Shown here: in pieces, positions 1 to 9,433 of the stretch
Position numbering within the stretch: the stretch's first letter is position 1
How the letters are laid out: each line of letters begins with the position of its first letter
From: Streptomyces sclerotialus
Lineage (GTDB): Bacteria; Actinomycetota; Actinomycetes; Streptomycetales; Streptomycetaceae
Reading direction: 5' to 3'
Assembly (NCBI RefSeq): GCF_040907265.1
Contig: NZ_JBFOHP010000002.1
Span: forward strand, 3,744,501 to 3,808,500
DNA length: 64,000 nt
Translations under genes and position numbers: made by a program
The notes under the pieces: model-generated
The model's input: only the letters and a program-made list of their open reading frames with translations
Told to the model about the DNA's origin: nothing
Database searches by the model: none

Positions 1-84
1 TTCGTGTGCCGATGATCACGTAAGACGGAGGTTCCCTCCGGTCGTCGGCCGGGCAGGCGCCCGCCGCCCCCGCGCCGCGCCGCC

Positions 85-909
85 TCACAGGTACTCCGCG
101 TACGCATCCAGCGCGCGCAGCACCTCGCCCTCACCCGCCGGCGGCAGCTGGACCACCACCTCGTCCACGCCGAGCTCCTGAAAGCGCGCCAGCTTCCCGG
201 CCGAGGGCCGCACCCCGTACGGGACCACCACCGGCTCCCCCTCACGTCCGGCCTCGGCCCACACCCTGCGCAGTTCCGGCACCGCCTCGGCCAGCCCCCG
301 CCCGCCGATCGGCAGCCAGCCGTCCGCGTACTCCGCGATGTGTGCGAACAGCGTCGGGCCCGCCCCGCCGCCGACCAGGACGCGCGGGGCACCCTTCACC
401 GGTTTCGGATACGCGTGGCTCGCCCGGACGGACCCGAAGGTTCCCTCGTACGCGGTCGGTTCGTCCGCCCACAGGGCGCGCATCAGCGCGACCCGGTCCC
501 GGGCGAGCGCCCGCCGCGAGGACCACTCCACCCCGTGGTCGGCGGCCTCCTCCACGTTCCAGCCGAAGCCGACGCCCAGCGTGAACCGCCCTCCGGAGAG
601 GAAGTCCAGCGTCGCCACCTGCTTCGCCAGACCGACCGGATCGTGCTGGGCGACCAGCGTGATGCCCGTGCCCAGCGTCAGCCGCTCGGTGACGGCCGCC
701 GCCTGGCCGAGCGCGACGAACGGGTCGAGGGTGCGGCCGTACTCGCGCGGCAGCGGTTCACCCATCGGCGCAGGGGTGTCGCGGGAGACCGGGATGTGGG
801 TGTGCTCGGGCAGGTACAGCCCGGCGAACCCGCGCTGCTCCAGCTCACGGGCCAGCCGCACCGGCCGGATCGTCTCGTCGGTCAGGAAGATCGTGGTCGC
901 GATCCGCAT
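85..909 (-). CDS. LLM class F420-dependent oxidoreductase
   Basis: Predicted luciferase-like monooxygenase family flavin enzyme of 274 aa, probably using reduced F420 to act on an unknown substrate in the cytoplasm. The protein opens with MRIATTIFLTDETIRP and carries family hallmarks: GLYLPEHTHIP near residue 30, DPFVALGQAAAVTERLTLGTGI near residues 62-84, GRFTLGVGFGWN near 107-118 and the late glycine-rich turn PRVLVGGGAGP. The length fits the short F420 subfamily. It is transcribed away from the PHP-domain gene that starts 162 bp to the right. Family assignment is firm; substrate is unknown. Confidence 0.85.
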   Translation of the reverse strand: MRIATTIFLTDETIRPVRLARELEQRGFAGLYLPEHTHIPVSRDTPAPMGEPLPREYGRTLDPFVALGQAAAVTERLTLGTGITLVAQHDPVGLAKQVATLDFLSGGRFTLGVGFGWNVEEAADHGVEWSSRRALARDRVALMRALWADEPTAYEGTFGSVRASHAYPKPVKGAPRVLVGGGAGPTLFAHIAEYADGWLPIGGRGLAEAVPELRRVWAEAGREGEPVVVPYGVRPSAGKLARFQELGVDEVVVQLPPAGEGEVLRALDAYAEYL

Positions 910-977
910 GTGTCGCCTCCGCGTCGGCCGTCCTGTTCAGGGGTGTGGTGAGCGCATGTTGCCGCACCGTCGCCGAC

Positions 978-986
978 TTATCCACA
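978..986 (+). promoter_or_regulatory. perfect DnaA-box-like 9-mer TTATCCACA
   Basis: The 9-mer TTATCCACA matches the classical DnaA box and lies in the divergent intergenic region between the F420 oxidoreductase and the PHP hydrolase. A lone box may be chance or may titrate DnaA. No other oriC features are nearby. Confidence 0.35.
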
Positions 987-1070
987 GGCCTTTCCGTCCG
1001 TGTCACACACGCGTACAACAGTTTTCACACGACGCGGGAGAGACCCGGGAGAACCGACGGAGAAGCTGCG

Positions 1071-2615
1071 ATGGACCGGCGCGACATCCTGAGAATCGGT
1101 GCCGTCGCGGGCGCCACCGGAGCCCTTACGCTCAGCCCCGTGAACTTCGCAGGCGCCGAGGGGCGCACGGACGGATCCGGCGGCCCCACGGACGGGTCCG
1201 GCAGACCTGCCGGACCGGCCGAGGAGACCCGGACCGTCTCCGGCCACCTCCCGACCGGCGCTCCCGACTTCGTGTACGTCCCGGTGGAAGTCCCGCGCGG
1301 TGTCCGCGAGATCGCCGTCTCCTACCGGTACGACAAGCCGTCCGTCCCCGCCGGCACCAACGGCAACGCCTGCGACATCGGCATCTTCGACCAGCGCGGC
1401 ACCGAGCTGGGCGGCGCGGGCTTCCGCGGCTGGTCGGGTGGTGCCCGCACGGAGTTCTTCCTGCGCGCCGACGACGCGACCCCCGGCTATCTGCCCGGCC
1501 CGATCCGGCCCGGGACCTGGCACATCGCGCTCGGCCCGTACACCGTCGCGCCCCAGGGCCTGGACTACGAGATCACCGTGACCCTGCGGTACGGCGCCGC
1601 CGGCGAGACGCCGAAGCCGGTGTACCCGCCGCAGCGCGCCAAGGGCCGCGGCCGCGCCTGGTACCGCGGCGACAGCCACCTGCACAGCGTCCACTCCGAC
1701 GGGAAGCGCACCCCCGCGCAGATCGCCGCGCTCGCCCGCGCCGCGGGACTGGACTTCCTCACCACCACCGAGCACAACACCACCTCCTCCCACCGCGTGT
1801 GGGAGGGCCTGTGGGGCGACGACCTCCTGATCCTCACCGGCGAGGAGATCACCACCCGTAACGGCCACGTCGTGGCGATGGGCACCGACCCGGGTGTCTT
1901 CATCGACTGGCGCTACCGGGCCCGCGACAACGCCTTCGGGAAGTTCGCCCGCGCCGTCCGCCGGGCGGGCGGCCTGGTCATCCCTGCCCATCCGCACGCC
2001 ACCTGCATCGGCTGCAACTGGAAGTTCGGGCTGAACGAGGCGGACGCGGTGGAGGTCTGGAACGGCCCGTACACACCTGACGACGAGGTCACGCTCGCCG
2101 AGTGGGACAACACCCTCGTCGCCCACGCGCAGGGCCGCGGCGACTGGCTCCCGGCGGTCGGCCACAGCGATGCGCACCGCGACCCGGACGTCGTCGGCCT
2201 CCCCCAGACGGTCGTACTGGCCGACGACCTCTCCCGGCAGGCCGTTCAGGACGGCATACGGGCGGGCCGTGTCTGGATCGCCGAGTCCGCGAAGATCGGC
2301 CTCTCCTTCTCCGTCACCGGCGAGCGCGGAGAACACGCGGGCATCGGAGAACGGCTGCGGGTGACCGGTACGTCCTCGGTGACCGCTCGGCTGGAGGTGA
2401 GCGGCGCCCCCGGCTGCACGGTCTCGTACCTCACCGACCAGGGTCTGCGGTACTCCGAGCCGCTGCCGGAGTCCGGCTCCGGCACGGTCAGCTGGCGGAC
2501 CACGGCCGACAACGCCGCCTACATACGCGCCGAGGTCCGTCACCCCGCGACCACACCGGGCCTGCCGGGCCCGATGGCAGCGATGACCAACCCTGTCTTC
2601 GTGGAGCGAGGGTGA
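1071..2615 (+). CDS. CehA/McbA-type PHP-domain metallohydrolase, exported
   Basis: Predicted secreted phosphoesterase/hydrolase of 514 aa. The chosen ATG gives MDRRDILRIGAVAGATGA, a twin-arginine-like leader followed by a Gly/Pro/Thr-rich mature N-terminus. The upstream in-frame extension looks non-coding. Metal-ligand motifs of the PHP fold are visible: DSHLHSVHSDG near residues 201-211, TTTEHNT near 228-236, IPAHPHA near 303 and GHSDAHRDPD near 363-372. A C-terminal beta-rich region follows. The family contains carbaryl and microcystin-type hydrolases and many proteins of unknown substrate. It ends facing the permease gene, across a G-rich tract and a short tandem repeat. Confidence 0.8.
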   Translation: MDRRDILRIGAVAGATGALTLSPVNFAGAEGRTDGSGGPTDGSGRPAGPAEETRTVSGHLPTGAPDFVYVPVEVPRGVREIAVSYRYDKPSVPAGTNGNACDIGIFDQRGTELGGAGFRGWSGGARTEFFLRADDATPGYLPGPIRPGTWHIALGPYTVAPQGLDYEITVTLRYGAAGETPKPVYPPQRAKGRGRAWYRGDSHLHSVHSDGKRTPAQIAALARAAGLDFLTTTEHNTTSSHRVWEGLWGDDLLILTGEEITTRNGHVVAMGTDPGVFIDWRYRARDNAFGKFARAVRRAGGLVIPAHPHATCIGCNWKFGLNEADAVEVWNGPYTPDDEVTLAEWDNTLVAHAQGRGDWLPAVGHSDAHRDPDVVGLPQTVVLADDLSRQAVQDGIRAGRVWIAESAKIGLSFSVTGERGEHAGIGERLRVTGTSSVTARLEVSGAPGCTVSYLTDQGLRYSEPLPESGSGTVSWRTTADNAAYIRAEVRHPATTPGLPGPMAAMTNPVFVERG

Positions 2616-2639
2616 CCCGAGAGCGCCTGTGAGAACGAT

Positions 2640-2735
2640 TGGGGGCTGGGAGTGGAGGGGGTGGGGCGGGGGGGCGGGAGGGGGAGGCCCCCCGGGGAGG
2701 GGCGAGAAGGGGAAGGGTGAAAGGGACAAAGGGGC
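2640..2735 (+). other. strongly G-rich tract, possible G-quadruplex
   Basis: About 95 bp directly after the PHP hydrolase contain many runs of three to seven G on the plus strand with short A/T/C breaks, a strand asymmetry much greater than in neighbouring DNA. Such tracts can fold into quadruplexes in DNA or in the 3' end of the mRNA. No coding function is seen. Confidence 0.5.
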
Positions 2736-2754
2736 CGGAAGCGCCAGCCCCCCT

Positions 2755-2835
2755 TACGCCTGCCGGAACCCCGGACCCCGATACGCCCGCCGGAACCCCA
2801 GTCCCCGATACGCCCGCCGGAACCCCGATCCCCGA
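2755..2835. repeat. 3 x 27-bp tandem repeat between convergent genes
   Basis: Three adjacent 27-bp units start at 2755, 2782 and 2809, each of the form TACGCCYGCCGGAACCCC followed by a variable pair and CCCCGA. Units differ at only a few positions. The array sits between the convergent PHP hydrolase and permease genes. Confidence 0.85.
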
Positions 2836-2884
2836 CCCCTGCCCCGCCCGTAAGAACCCAGCAGCCCCCGCTCCCGCCCCTCTC

Positions 2885-4453
2885 TCAGTCCTCCACCACC
2901 AGCGCCGGAGTGCTCCGGGTGAGGACCTCGCCGCGGAAGAAGGCCGGGCTGCGGCGCTGCATGATCAGCATGAGCACGAAGCCGAGCACGAGCAGGCCGA
3001 CGCCGATGACGAAGACCGAGCCGACACCGAGAACGGAGCTGCCGGTGCCGTAGGCCGGGTCCCAGATGTCGATGAGGGTCTTCACGAAGACGCCGGTCAG
3101 CAGTAGCCCGCCGAGCGCCGGGAAGACGCCCTTGAGCATCAGGTCGCGGGCGGACTTGCGCAGGTCGGCGCGGAAGTACCAGGCGCAGGCGAAGGCCGTG
3201 ATCGCGTAGTAGAAGCAGATCATGAGGCCGAGGGCGTAGATCGTGTCGACGAGGACGTTCTCGCTGAGGAAGGTCATCACGGCGTAGAAGACGCCGGTGG
3301 CGATGCCGGCCGCGACGGTGGCCCGGCCCGGCGACCGGAACCGGGGGTGGATGCGGGCGAAGGAGGCGGGCAGCGCCTCGTACGTGGACATCGCCAGGAC
3401 CGTGCGGGCGACCGGGATGAAGGTGGTCTGCAGCGAGGCGGCGGCCGAGGCGAGCACGGCGACGAAGAGCAGTACGCCGAGGGCGGAGCCCATGACCGGA
3501 CCGGCGAGGGCGGCGAAGACGTTGTCCGAGGTGTCGGGGTTGCCGAGGCCCAGGCCCTTGGTGCCGACGCCGGAGAACATCTGCGCGGCCACCGCGGTGG
3601 TCAGGTAGGAGCCGATGAGCACGACCATGGCGAGCATCGCGGCGCGGCCAGGGGTCTTCTCGCTGCCCGTGGTCTCCTCGTTCACCGTGAGGCAGGTGTC
3701 CCAGCCCCAGAACATGAAGATCGAGAGGGAGAGTCCGGCGGTGAAGGACGCGAAGGACTTCACCTCGAAGGGGTTCAGCCAGGACCACTGGAAGTCGATG
3801 GAGCCGGTGAGGTCGCCGGAGCGGGCCTTCCCGATCGCCATGGCGACGAAGACGACGAGCACGACGAGCTGCAGGCCGACGAGCGCGTACTGCAGGCCTT
3901 TGGTGGTGGTCACGCCGCGGTAGCTGATCGCGGTGGCGATGGCGACGAAGGCCAGGCAGGTCAGGACGTGGACGGGCTTGTTGCCGTCCAGGGCGGCGAC
4001 GGAGTCGCTGCCCGTGAGCTGGCCGAGGAGGAGGTAGAAGAAGGAGGTGGCGACGCCGGCGAGGTTCGACAGCACGATGATCGTCGCGATCACGAGGCCC
4101 CAGCCGCACATCCAGCCGATGCGGGGCCCGAAGGCCTTCACCGTCCAGGTGAAGGAGGTGCCGCAGTCGGGGACGGCGTTGTTCAGCTCGCGGTACGCGA
4201 AGGCGACCAGCAGCATCGGCAGGAAGCCCGCGAGGAAGACGGCGGGCATCTGGAGGCCGACCTCGCCGACGGTGGGACCGAGGGTGGAGGTCAGGCAGTA
4301 GACGGGGCCGACGGTGGACAGTCCGATGACGGCACTGCCGAGCAGGCCGACGGAGTTGCCGCTGAGGCCTTTGCTGCGGGTTTCGCCCGATGCGTCGCCG
4401 TTGACGCCCGTTACCGTGTCTCCGGCCGGAGGCCGAGGGTCTACCTGAACCAT
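2885..4453 (-). CDS. APC-family amino acid permease
   Basis: Predicted inner-membrane amino acid/polyamine permease of 522 aa. After a hydrophilic N-terminus of about 35 residues, around a dozen hydrophobic segments follow, with the family's first-helix signature VIGLSTVGPVYCLTSTLGP and the conserved EETTGSEKTPGRAA loop in the middle. The C-terminus is short and polar. It has the usual length for the family. About 270 bp of gene-free DNA precedes it. The substrate cannot be deduced. Confidence 0.85.
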   Translation of the reverse strand: MVQVDPRPPAGDTVTGVNGDASGETRSKGLSGNSVGLLGSAVIGLSTVGPVYCLTSTLGPTVGEVGLQMPAVFLAGFLPMLLVAFAYRELNNAVPDCGTSFTWTVKAFGPRIGWMCGWGLVIATIIVLSNLAGVATSFFYLLLGQLTGSDSVAALDGNKPVHVLTCLAFVAIATAISYRGVTTTKGLQYALVGLQLVVLVVFVAMAIGKARSGDLTGSIDFQWSWLNPFEVKSFASFTAGLSLSIFMFWGWDTCLTVNEETTGSEKTPGRAAMLAMVVLIGSYLTTAVAAQMFSGVGTKGLGLGNPDTSDNVFAALAGPVMGSALGVLLFVAVLASAAASLQTTFIPVARTVLAMSTYEALPASFARIHPRFRSPGRATVAAGIATGVFYAVMTFLSENVLVDTIYALGLMICFYYAITAFACAWYFRADLRKSARDLMLKGVFPALGGLLLTGVFVKTLIDIWDPAYGTGSSVLGVGSVFVIGVGLLVLGFVLMLIMQRRSPAFFRGEVLTRSTPALVVED

Positions 4454-4723
4454 GAACAGGACGTTAAGCGCTGCTGTATTCGTATCCGGATGATCGAACT
4501 CCGGCGACTGAACCTTGCATGTGAAGGGAAGTTGGCGCTAACGCCTGTTAATCAGCGGGCGACAGAAGCTCATAGCCAGGTAACAGCAAGGTCCAATTGT
4601 TGAGAACGGAATTACGGGAACCGCAGCCCTGTCCGTTTTGTTGGGGTTCAAAAATTTCCCATGGCTGTCCGTTATCCGGACTCGACGCCTCCGTCCGGGT
4701 GAACAACGGACAGCGCACCGTAC

Positions 4724-6055
4724 TCACCCCGGCCAGACGAGCGCCTGCAGTTCGCTGTACGCACGGAGGGCGTACGCCCCGACGTCACGGCCCACGCCGC
4801 TCTGCTGGAAGCCGCCGAACGGGGCCTCCATGTTGCGGCCCACCGTGTCGATGCCGCCCCCGCCGGCGCGCAGCCGGCCGGCTACCCGGAAGGCCCGCGC
4901 GACATCGCCGGACCGGACGTAGTCGATCAGCCCGTAGTCGCTGTCGCCGGCGAGCGCGACGTGCTCCTCCTCGTCGCCGGCGAGCGCGACGACCTCCTCC
5001 TCGCCGAAGGGGAGGGCGGCGACCACCGGCCCGAAGATCTCCTCCCCGACGATGCGCATCCCGGGGCGCAGTCGGCGAAGAGGGTGGGGGCGCCCTACCA
5101 GCCGCGGTCCCGCGCCGGGCGCTCGCCGCCCGTGACCAGCCGGGCGCCTTCCTTGCGGCCGAGCTCGACGTACGCCTCGACGCGGTCGCGGTGTGCCGCG
5201 GGGATGACCGGGCCGACGACCGTGTCCCGCTCGCGCGGGTCGCCCACCCTCAGGGCGCCGGCGTACCGCGCGAGCCCGTCGGCCAGCCGCTCGCACACGC
5301 CGCGCTGGGCGAGCACCCGGGTGGGCGCGGTACAGGTCTGGCCGCTGCAGAAGGAGAAGGCGGTGCCGATGCCGGCCACGGCCGCCGGCAGGTCGGCGTC
5401 GTCGAAGACGAGCGCGGCGCCCTTGCCGCCCAGTTCCATCAGCTGCCGTTTTCCTGCCGCGGCCACACACCTCGGCGATGGCCCGGCCGACCGCCGTGCT
5501 GCCGGTGAAGCTGACCATGTCCACGTCCGGCGCGTCGACCGCGGCCTCGCCCACTTCGGGGCGCGAGCCGGTCACCACGTTCACCACGCCGGGCGGCGCT
5601 CCGGCCTCGGCCGGCGCGCGCGAGTCGAGGCGGGGGCTGTCGCCGGGCGGGTCGTGGACGAACGTGGCGGGCCCGGCGTCGACGCGTTCCGGGTCGGGGA
5701 GGACCAGGTCGGCGTGGTACCCCTCGGCGACCCGGCCGCGGTCGCGCAGTCCGAAGAGGCGTGCCGGGTCGTCGGTGAGCATCTGCACGGCATGGAGGGG
5801 GTGGCGTACGGGTCGCAGAAGAGCTGTGCGTCGTAGTGCGTGTGCGGGTCGACGAATCCGGGGGCGAGGACGAGGCCTTCGGCGTCCTCGCTGGTGCGGG
5901 CCGGCGTCGTGGTACGTCGCGGGCAGCCGGTCCCGCCAGACGTGCGGCGGCTCCACCGTGTGGTCGTCCACCGAGATGATCCTGGGGAAGGTCTCCGGGG
6001 CCTCCGAGGCCTTCGAGGTCTCCGAGGCCTCCGAGGTCTCCGCGTGCATCGCCAT
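4724..6055 (-). pseudogene. mosaic remnant: amidohydrolase leader + N-acyl-D-amino-acid deacylase piece + aldehyde dehydrogenase
   Basis: Reading leftward, three protein families are fused by deletions and frameshifts. The start (MAMHAETSEAS..., then ISVDDHTVEPPHVWRDRLP) is the N-terminus of a metal-dependent amidohydrolase. Around 5800-5880 another frame reads LVLAPGFVDPHTHYDAQLF, typical of D-aminoacylase/amidohydrolase, followed by MLTDDPARLFGLRDRGRVAEG. From about 5620 the rest is an aldehyde dehydrogenase: GVVNVVTG, VSFTGSTAVGR, then in another frame MELGGKGAALVFDDADL with the catalytic-cysteine region FCSGQTCTAPTR, and finally EEIFGPVV and PFGGFQQSGVGRD. At least three frame changes are needed, so no working product is expected. 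The N-terminus also has a five-residue SEASE-like repeat. Confidence 0.85.
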
Positions 6056-6076
6056 GCGCCTCACAGCAGCGGTGCC

Positions 6077-6091
6077 CTGACGAGCCGTCAA
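6077..6091. promoter_or_regulatory. TGACGG-type palindromic operator
   Basis: CTGACGAGCCGTCAA lies 22 bp upstream of the amidohydrolase/ALDH remnant start (6055). It matches the dyad TGACGGGCCGTCA found upstream of other decayed catabolic genes in this window. Confidence 0.5.
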
Positions 6092-6269
6092 CTACGGGGA
6101 AACGGACGATTCCCCTCCGGCGGTACGGCGTCGGCCGGCGCCCGGCCGTCTTCCGGCCCGGTGGATCACAAGAGGAGGGATTGTGCACAGACCCGACCCC
6201 TACTGACGCAGGGGCCGCGGACAAGGCAGACTGGCCGATGCGAACGAGATGCACAGGCAGGGGGAGACC

Positions 6270-9212
6270 ATGGACGAGAGTCCGGGGCAGGGGCAGCAGC
6301 AGCTCCGCTTCACCGTGCTCGGTCCCGTACGGGCCTGGCGGGGCGGCACGCCGCTCGCAGCCGGCACCCCGCAGCAGCGCGCCCTGCTCGCCGCTCTGCT
6401 GCTGCGCGGCGGCCGCACCGCCACCGCCGCCGAACTGGTCGACGCCATCTGGGGCGACGAGCCCCCGCACGCCGCGCTCGCGGCGCTGCGGACCTATGCC
6501 TCCCGGCTGCGCAAGGCGCTCGGCGCGGACGCCGACGCGCTGGTCAGCGAGTCCGGCGGCTACGCACTCCAGCCCGGCCGGCCGGGCGCGCTCGACCTGG
6601 ACCTGGACCGCGCCGAAGCCTTCGCGGCCGAGGCCGAGAAGGCCCGTGCGAGCGGCGACCGCTGCCGCGCCCGTGACCTGCTGGACTCCGCCCTCACCCT
6701 CTGGAACGGCGAACCGCTCGCGAGCGTTCCCGGCCCGTACGCGGAGAATCAGCGCACCCGCCTGGAGGAATGGCGGCTCTCCCTCACCGAGGCCCGGCTC
6801 GACCTGGACCTGGAGCTGGGCAACCACGCCGAGGCGGTGTCCGAACTGACCGCGCTCACGGCCGCCCACCCGCTGCGCGAACGGCTCCGCGAACTCCTCA
6901 TGCTCGCGCTGTACCGCTCTGGACGGCAGGCCGAGGCGCTGGCCGTCTATGCCGATACCCGCCGTCTGCTCGACGCCGAGCTGGGCGTCGAGCCCTGCGC
7001 CTCCCTTGCTGAGCTGCACCAGCGCATCCTGCGGGCCGACGCCGGCCTGGACGCGCCCAGCCCGCCGCCGGAGGAGCAGACCGGCGCGGGCCCCGCCCCC
7101 CTGCGCCCCCAACAGCTCCCGGCCACCGTCGCGGACTTCACCGGCCGCGTCTCCTTCGTCGCGGAGCTGAGCGACCAGCTCGCCACGGCCGAGGGCAGCG
7201 TGATGGCGGTCTCCGCGCTCACCGGCATCGGCGGCGTCGGCAAGACCACGCTGGCCGTCCACGTCGCGCACGCGGCCCGCGAGCACTTCCCCGACGGCCA
7301 GCTCTACGTCGACCTGCAGGGCGCCGGCCACACCCCTGCCGAACCGGAGGCCGTCCTCGGCGCCTTCCTCCGTGCGCTCGGCACACCGGACTCCTCCATC
7401 CCCGACGGCGTGGCCGAACGCGCGGCGCTGTACCGCTCCACGCTCGCCGGGCGCCGCGTCCTGGCGCTGCTGGACAACGCGCGGGACGCCGCCCAGGTAC
7501 GGCCCCTGCTGCCCGGTACGGAGGGCTGCGCCGCGCTGATCACCAGCCGCGCCCGCATGATCGACCTGGCCGGCGCGCACCTCATCGACCTCGACGTGAT
7601 GAGTCCCGAGGAAGCCCTGACCCTCTTCACCCGCATCGTCGGGGAGGAGCGGGTCGGCGCCGAACGCAAGGCCGCCATGGACGTGGTGGGTGCCTGCGGC
7701 TTCCTGCCGCTGGCCATCCGCATCGCCGCCTCCCGGCTCGCCTCGCGCCGTACGTGGACCGTCTCCGTACTCGCCCGCAAGCTCGCCGACGAGCGGCGCC
7801 GCCTGGACGAACTGCGCGCGGGCGACCTGGCCGTCAAGGCCACCTTCGAGCTGGGGTACGGGCAGCTGGAACCGGTACAGGCGCGCGCGTTCCGGCTGCT
7901 GGGGCTGGCCGACGGGCCCGACATCTCGCTCGCCGCCGCGGCGGCCCTGCTGGACATGGACGTCGACGCGGCCGAGGAACTGATCGAGTCCCTGGTCGAC
8001 GCCTCGCTCCTCGAATCGGCGGCCCCGGGCCGCTACCGCTTCCACGACCTGGTCCGCCTCTACGCGCGCAGCTGCGCCGAGCGCGACGAGCACCCGCCCT
8101 CCGAGCGGGCCGCAGCCCTCTCCCGGCTGCTGGACTTCTACCTGGCCTCGGCGGCCCGTATGTACGCCCTGGAGCGCCCCGGCGACCGGCTCGTCGACCA
8201 CATGGAGAGCACCCGGTATCCGGGGCTGGCCTTCGAGGACCGCGCGGTGGCGCTGGAGTGGCTGTTCAGCGAGGCGGGGTGTCTGCTGGCCTGCGCGCAG
8301 CAGTCCACCGGCGCGGACACGGTGCGGCGCGCCGCCGATCTGCTGCTGCTCACCAAGGACCTGGCCGAGTCCGGTGCCGACGCGCGCCAGCACGACCAGG
8401 CCAACATGACCGTGCTCGCGGCCGCCCGCGCGCTGGGTGACCAGCACGCCGAGGCCCGTATCCACACCTCGCTCGCCTACATCCGTACGCTGGCCGGGCG
8501 GCTGGACGACGCGGACGACCACGCCAAGGCAGCGATGCTCCTCGGTCTGGCGACGGAGGACCCGATCTCCTCGTCCTACGCGCCCAACGACCGCGGGATC
8601 ATCGCGGGCGCGCAGGGCCGGCACGACGACGCCGAGGCCTACCTCAGCCAGGCGCTGATCGCGTTCCGTGAAGACCGCAACCAGCAGTCCGAGGCCAGCG
8701 CGCTGTGCAACCTCTCGCGAGTACACCTGGACACCGGCCGGGTGGACAGCGCCATCGAGCTCGCCGAGGAGGGCGTCGCGATCTACCGCAGAATCGGCGC
8801 GACCCGCCGGCTGGCCAACGGCATGTACGCGCTGGCGCTCGCCTTCACCGCCGCCGGGCGGCTGGACGACGCCGGGCAGCAGCTCAACGCCGCGCTGACC
8901 ATCTTCCAGGACAGCCGGCAGCCGTTCTGGGAGGGCATGACGTACTTCCGGCTGGCCGAGGTCGACCTCGCGGCCCAGCGGCCCGCGCGCGCCGCCAACT
9001 ACGCCGAGCAGGCCCTGACCGCGCTGCGCGGTGTCGGCGGTGAGCTCTGGCGCGCCAACGCGCTGACCACGTTGGGGCGGGCGCTGAGCCAGGTCGGGCA
9101 CACCGGGCGGGCCCGGGTGTGCTGGCAGGAGGCGCTGACCGTCTACGAGCGGCTGGGTGCGGCGGAGAGCGCGCAGGTGCAGCAGCTGCTCTCCCCCGCC
9201 GCCGTCGCCTGA
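6270..9212 (+). CDS. afsR: AfsR-type SARP regulator with NB-ARC and TPR domains
   Basis: Large cytoplasmic regulator of 980 aa that, in the family, binds promoters such as that of afsS after phosphorylation by AfsK-type kinases. The ATG at 6270 is preferred over 6249 because GGGGGAG sits just upstream. Order of domains: winged-helix SARP DNA-binding part (about 10-100, LRFTVLGPVRAWRGG), BTAD (about 105-255, ending with SGRQAEALAVYADTRRLL), a proline-rich linker, NB-ARC ATPase with P-loop GIGGVGKTT near 319-327 and RVLALLDNARDAAQVRPLLPG, then TPR-like repeats (about 640-970). The length is close to S. coelicolor AfsR (993 aa), and the BTAD wording closely resembles what I recall of it. An afsS-type gene follows 221 bp downstream. 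Confidence 0.88.
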   Translation: MDESPGQGQQQLRFTVLGPVRAWRGGTPLAAGTPQQRALLAALLLRGGRTATAAELVDAIWGDEPPHAALAALRTYASRLRKALGADADALVSESGGYALQPGRPGALDLDLDRAEAFAAEAEKARASGDRCRARDLLDSALTLWNGEPLASVPGPYAENQRTRLEEWRLSLTEARLDLDLELGNHAEAVSELTALTAAHPLRERLRELLMLALYRSGRQAEALAVYADTRRLLDAELGVEPCASLAELHQRILRADAGLDAPSPPPEEQTGAGPAPLRPQQLPATVADFTGRVSFVAELSDQLATAEGSVMAVSALTGIGGVGKTTLAVHVAHAAREHFPDGQLYVDLQGAGHTPAEPEAVLGAFLRALGTPDSSIPDGVAERAALYRSTLAGRRVLALLDNARDAAQVRPLLPGTEGCAALITSRARMIDLAGAHLIDLDVMSPEEALTLFTRIVGEERVGAERKAAMDVVGACGFLPLAIRIAASRLASRRTWTVSVLARKLADERRRLDELRAGDLAVKATFELGYGQLEPVQARAFRLLGLADGPDISLAAAAALLDMDVDAAEELIESLVDASLLESAAPGRYRFHDLVRLYARSCAERDEHPPSERAAALSRLLDFYLASAARMYALERPGDRLVDHMESTRYPGLAFEDRAVALEWLFSEAGCLLACAQQSTGADTVRRAADLLLLTKDLAESGADARQHDQANMTVLAAARALGDQHAEARIHTSLAYIRTLAGRLDDADDHAKAAMLLGLATEDPISSSYAPNDRGIIAGAQGRHDDAEAYLSQALIAFREDRNQQSEASALCNLSRVHLDTGRVDSAIELAEEGVAIYRRIGATRRLANGMYALALAFTAAGRLDDAGQQLNAALTIFQDSRQPFWEGMTYFRLAEVDLAAQRPARAANYAEQALTALRGVGGELWRANALTTLGRALSQVGHTGRARVCWQEALTVYERLGAAESAQVQQLLSPAAVA

Positions 9213-9249
9213 CCGGGCATCGGCGCAGCTCGGTGAGGTAATCGCCGCC

Positions 9250-9290
9250 GTTTATCGATCGTTCATCGCCGCGCGTCACTCTTCTACGTA
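9250..9290 (+). promoter_or_regulatory. AfsR/SARP-type promoter of the afsS-like gene
   Basis: Two heptamers GTTTATC (9250-9256) and GTTCATC (9261-9267) form a direct repeat with 11-bp period, as SARP regulators recognise. The second overlaps a -35-like TTCATC that is 17 bp from TACGTA (9285-9290), a plausible -10. Its position upstream of the afsS-like gene fits the known AfsR-afsS promoter layout. Confidence 0.5.
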
Positions 9291-9433
9291 CCGAACCGCC
9301 GCCTCGGGGGGCAAGCGGCTCGGTGACGAGGCCCCACCGCAAGGTGTTCGGCCCTGGTTCACCCGTCCGGCGACCCACGGGGGAGTCGCCGGGCCGGTGG
9401 ACCGCAAGCGCCCACACACAGGAGTTGATCACT

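Noticed and set aside
2755..2835. CRISPR array or IS end
   Set aside because: Units are contiguous with no unique spacers, and no transposase or terminal inverted repeats are nearby.
5439..9101. 1220-residue open frame on the minus strand opposite afsR
   Set aside because: It is the antisense of the afsR coding sequence with Gly/Arg/Val-rich composition typical of high-GC mirror frames; only its last part overlaps the ALDH remnant.
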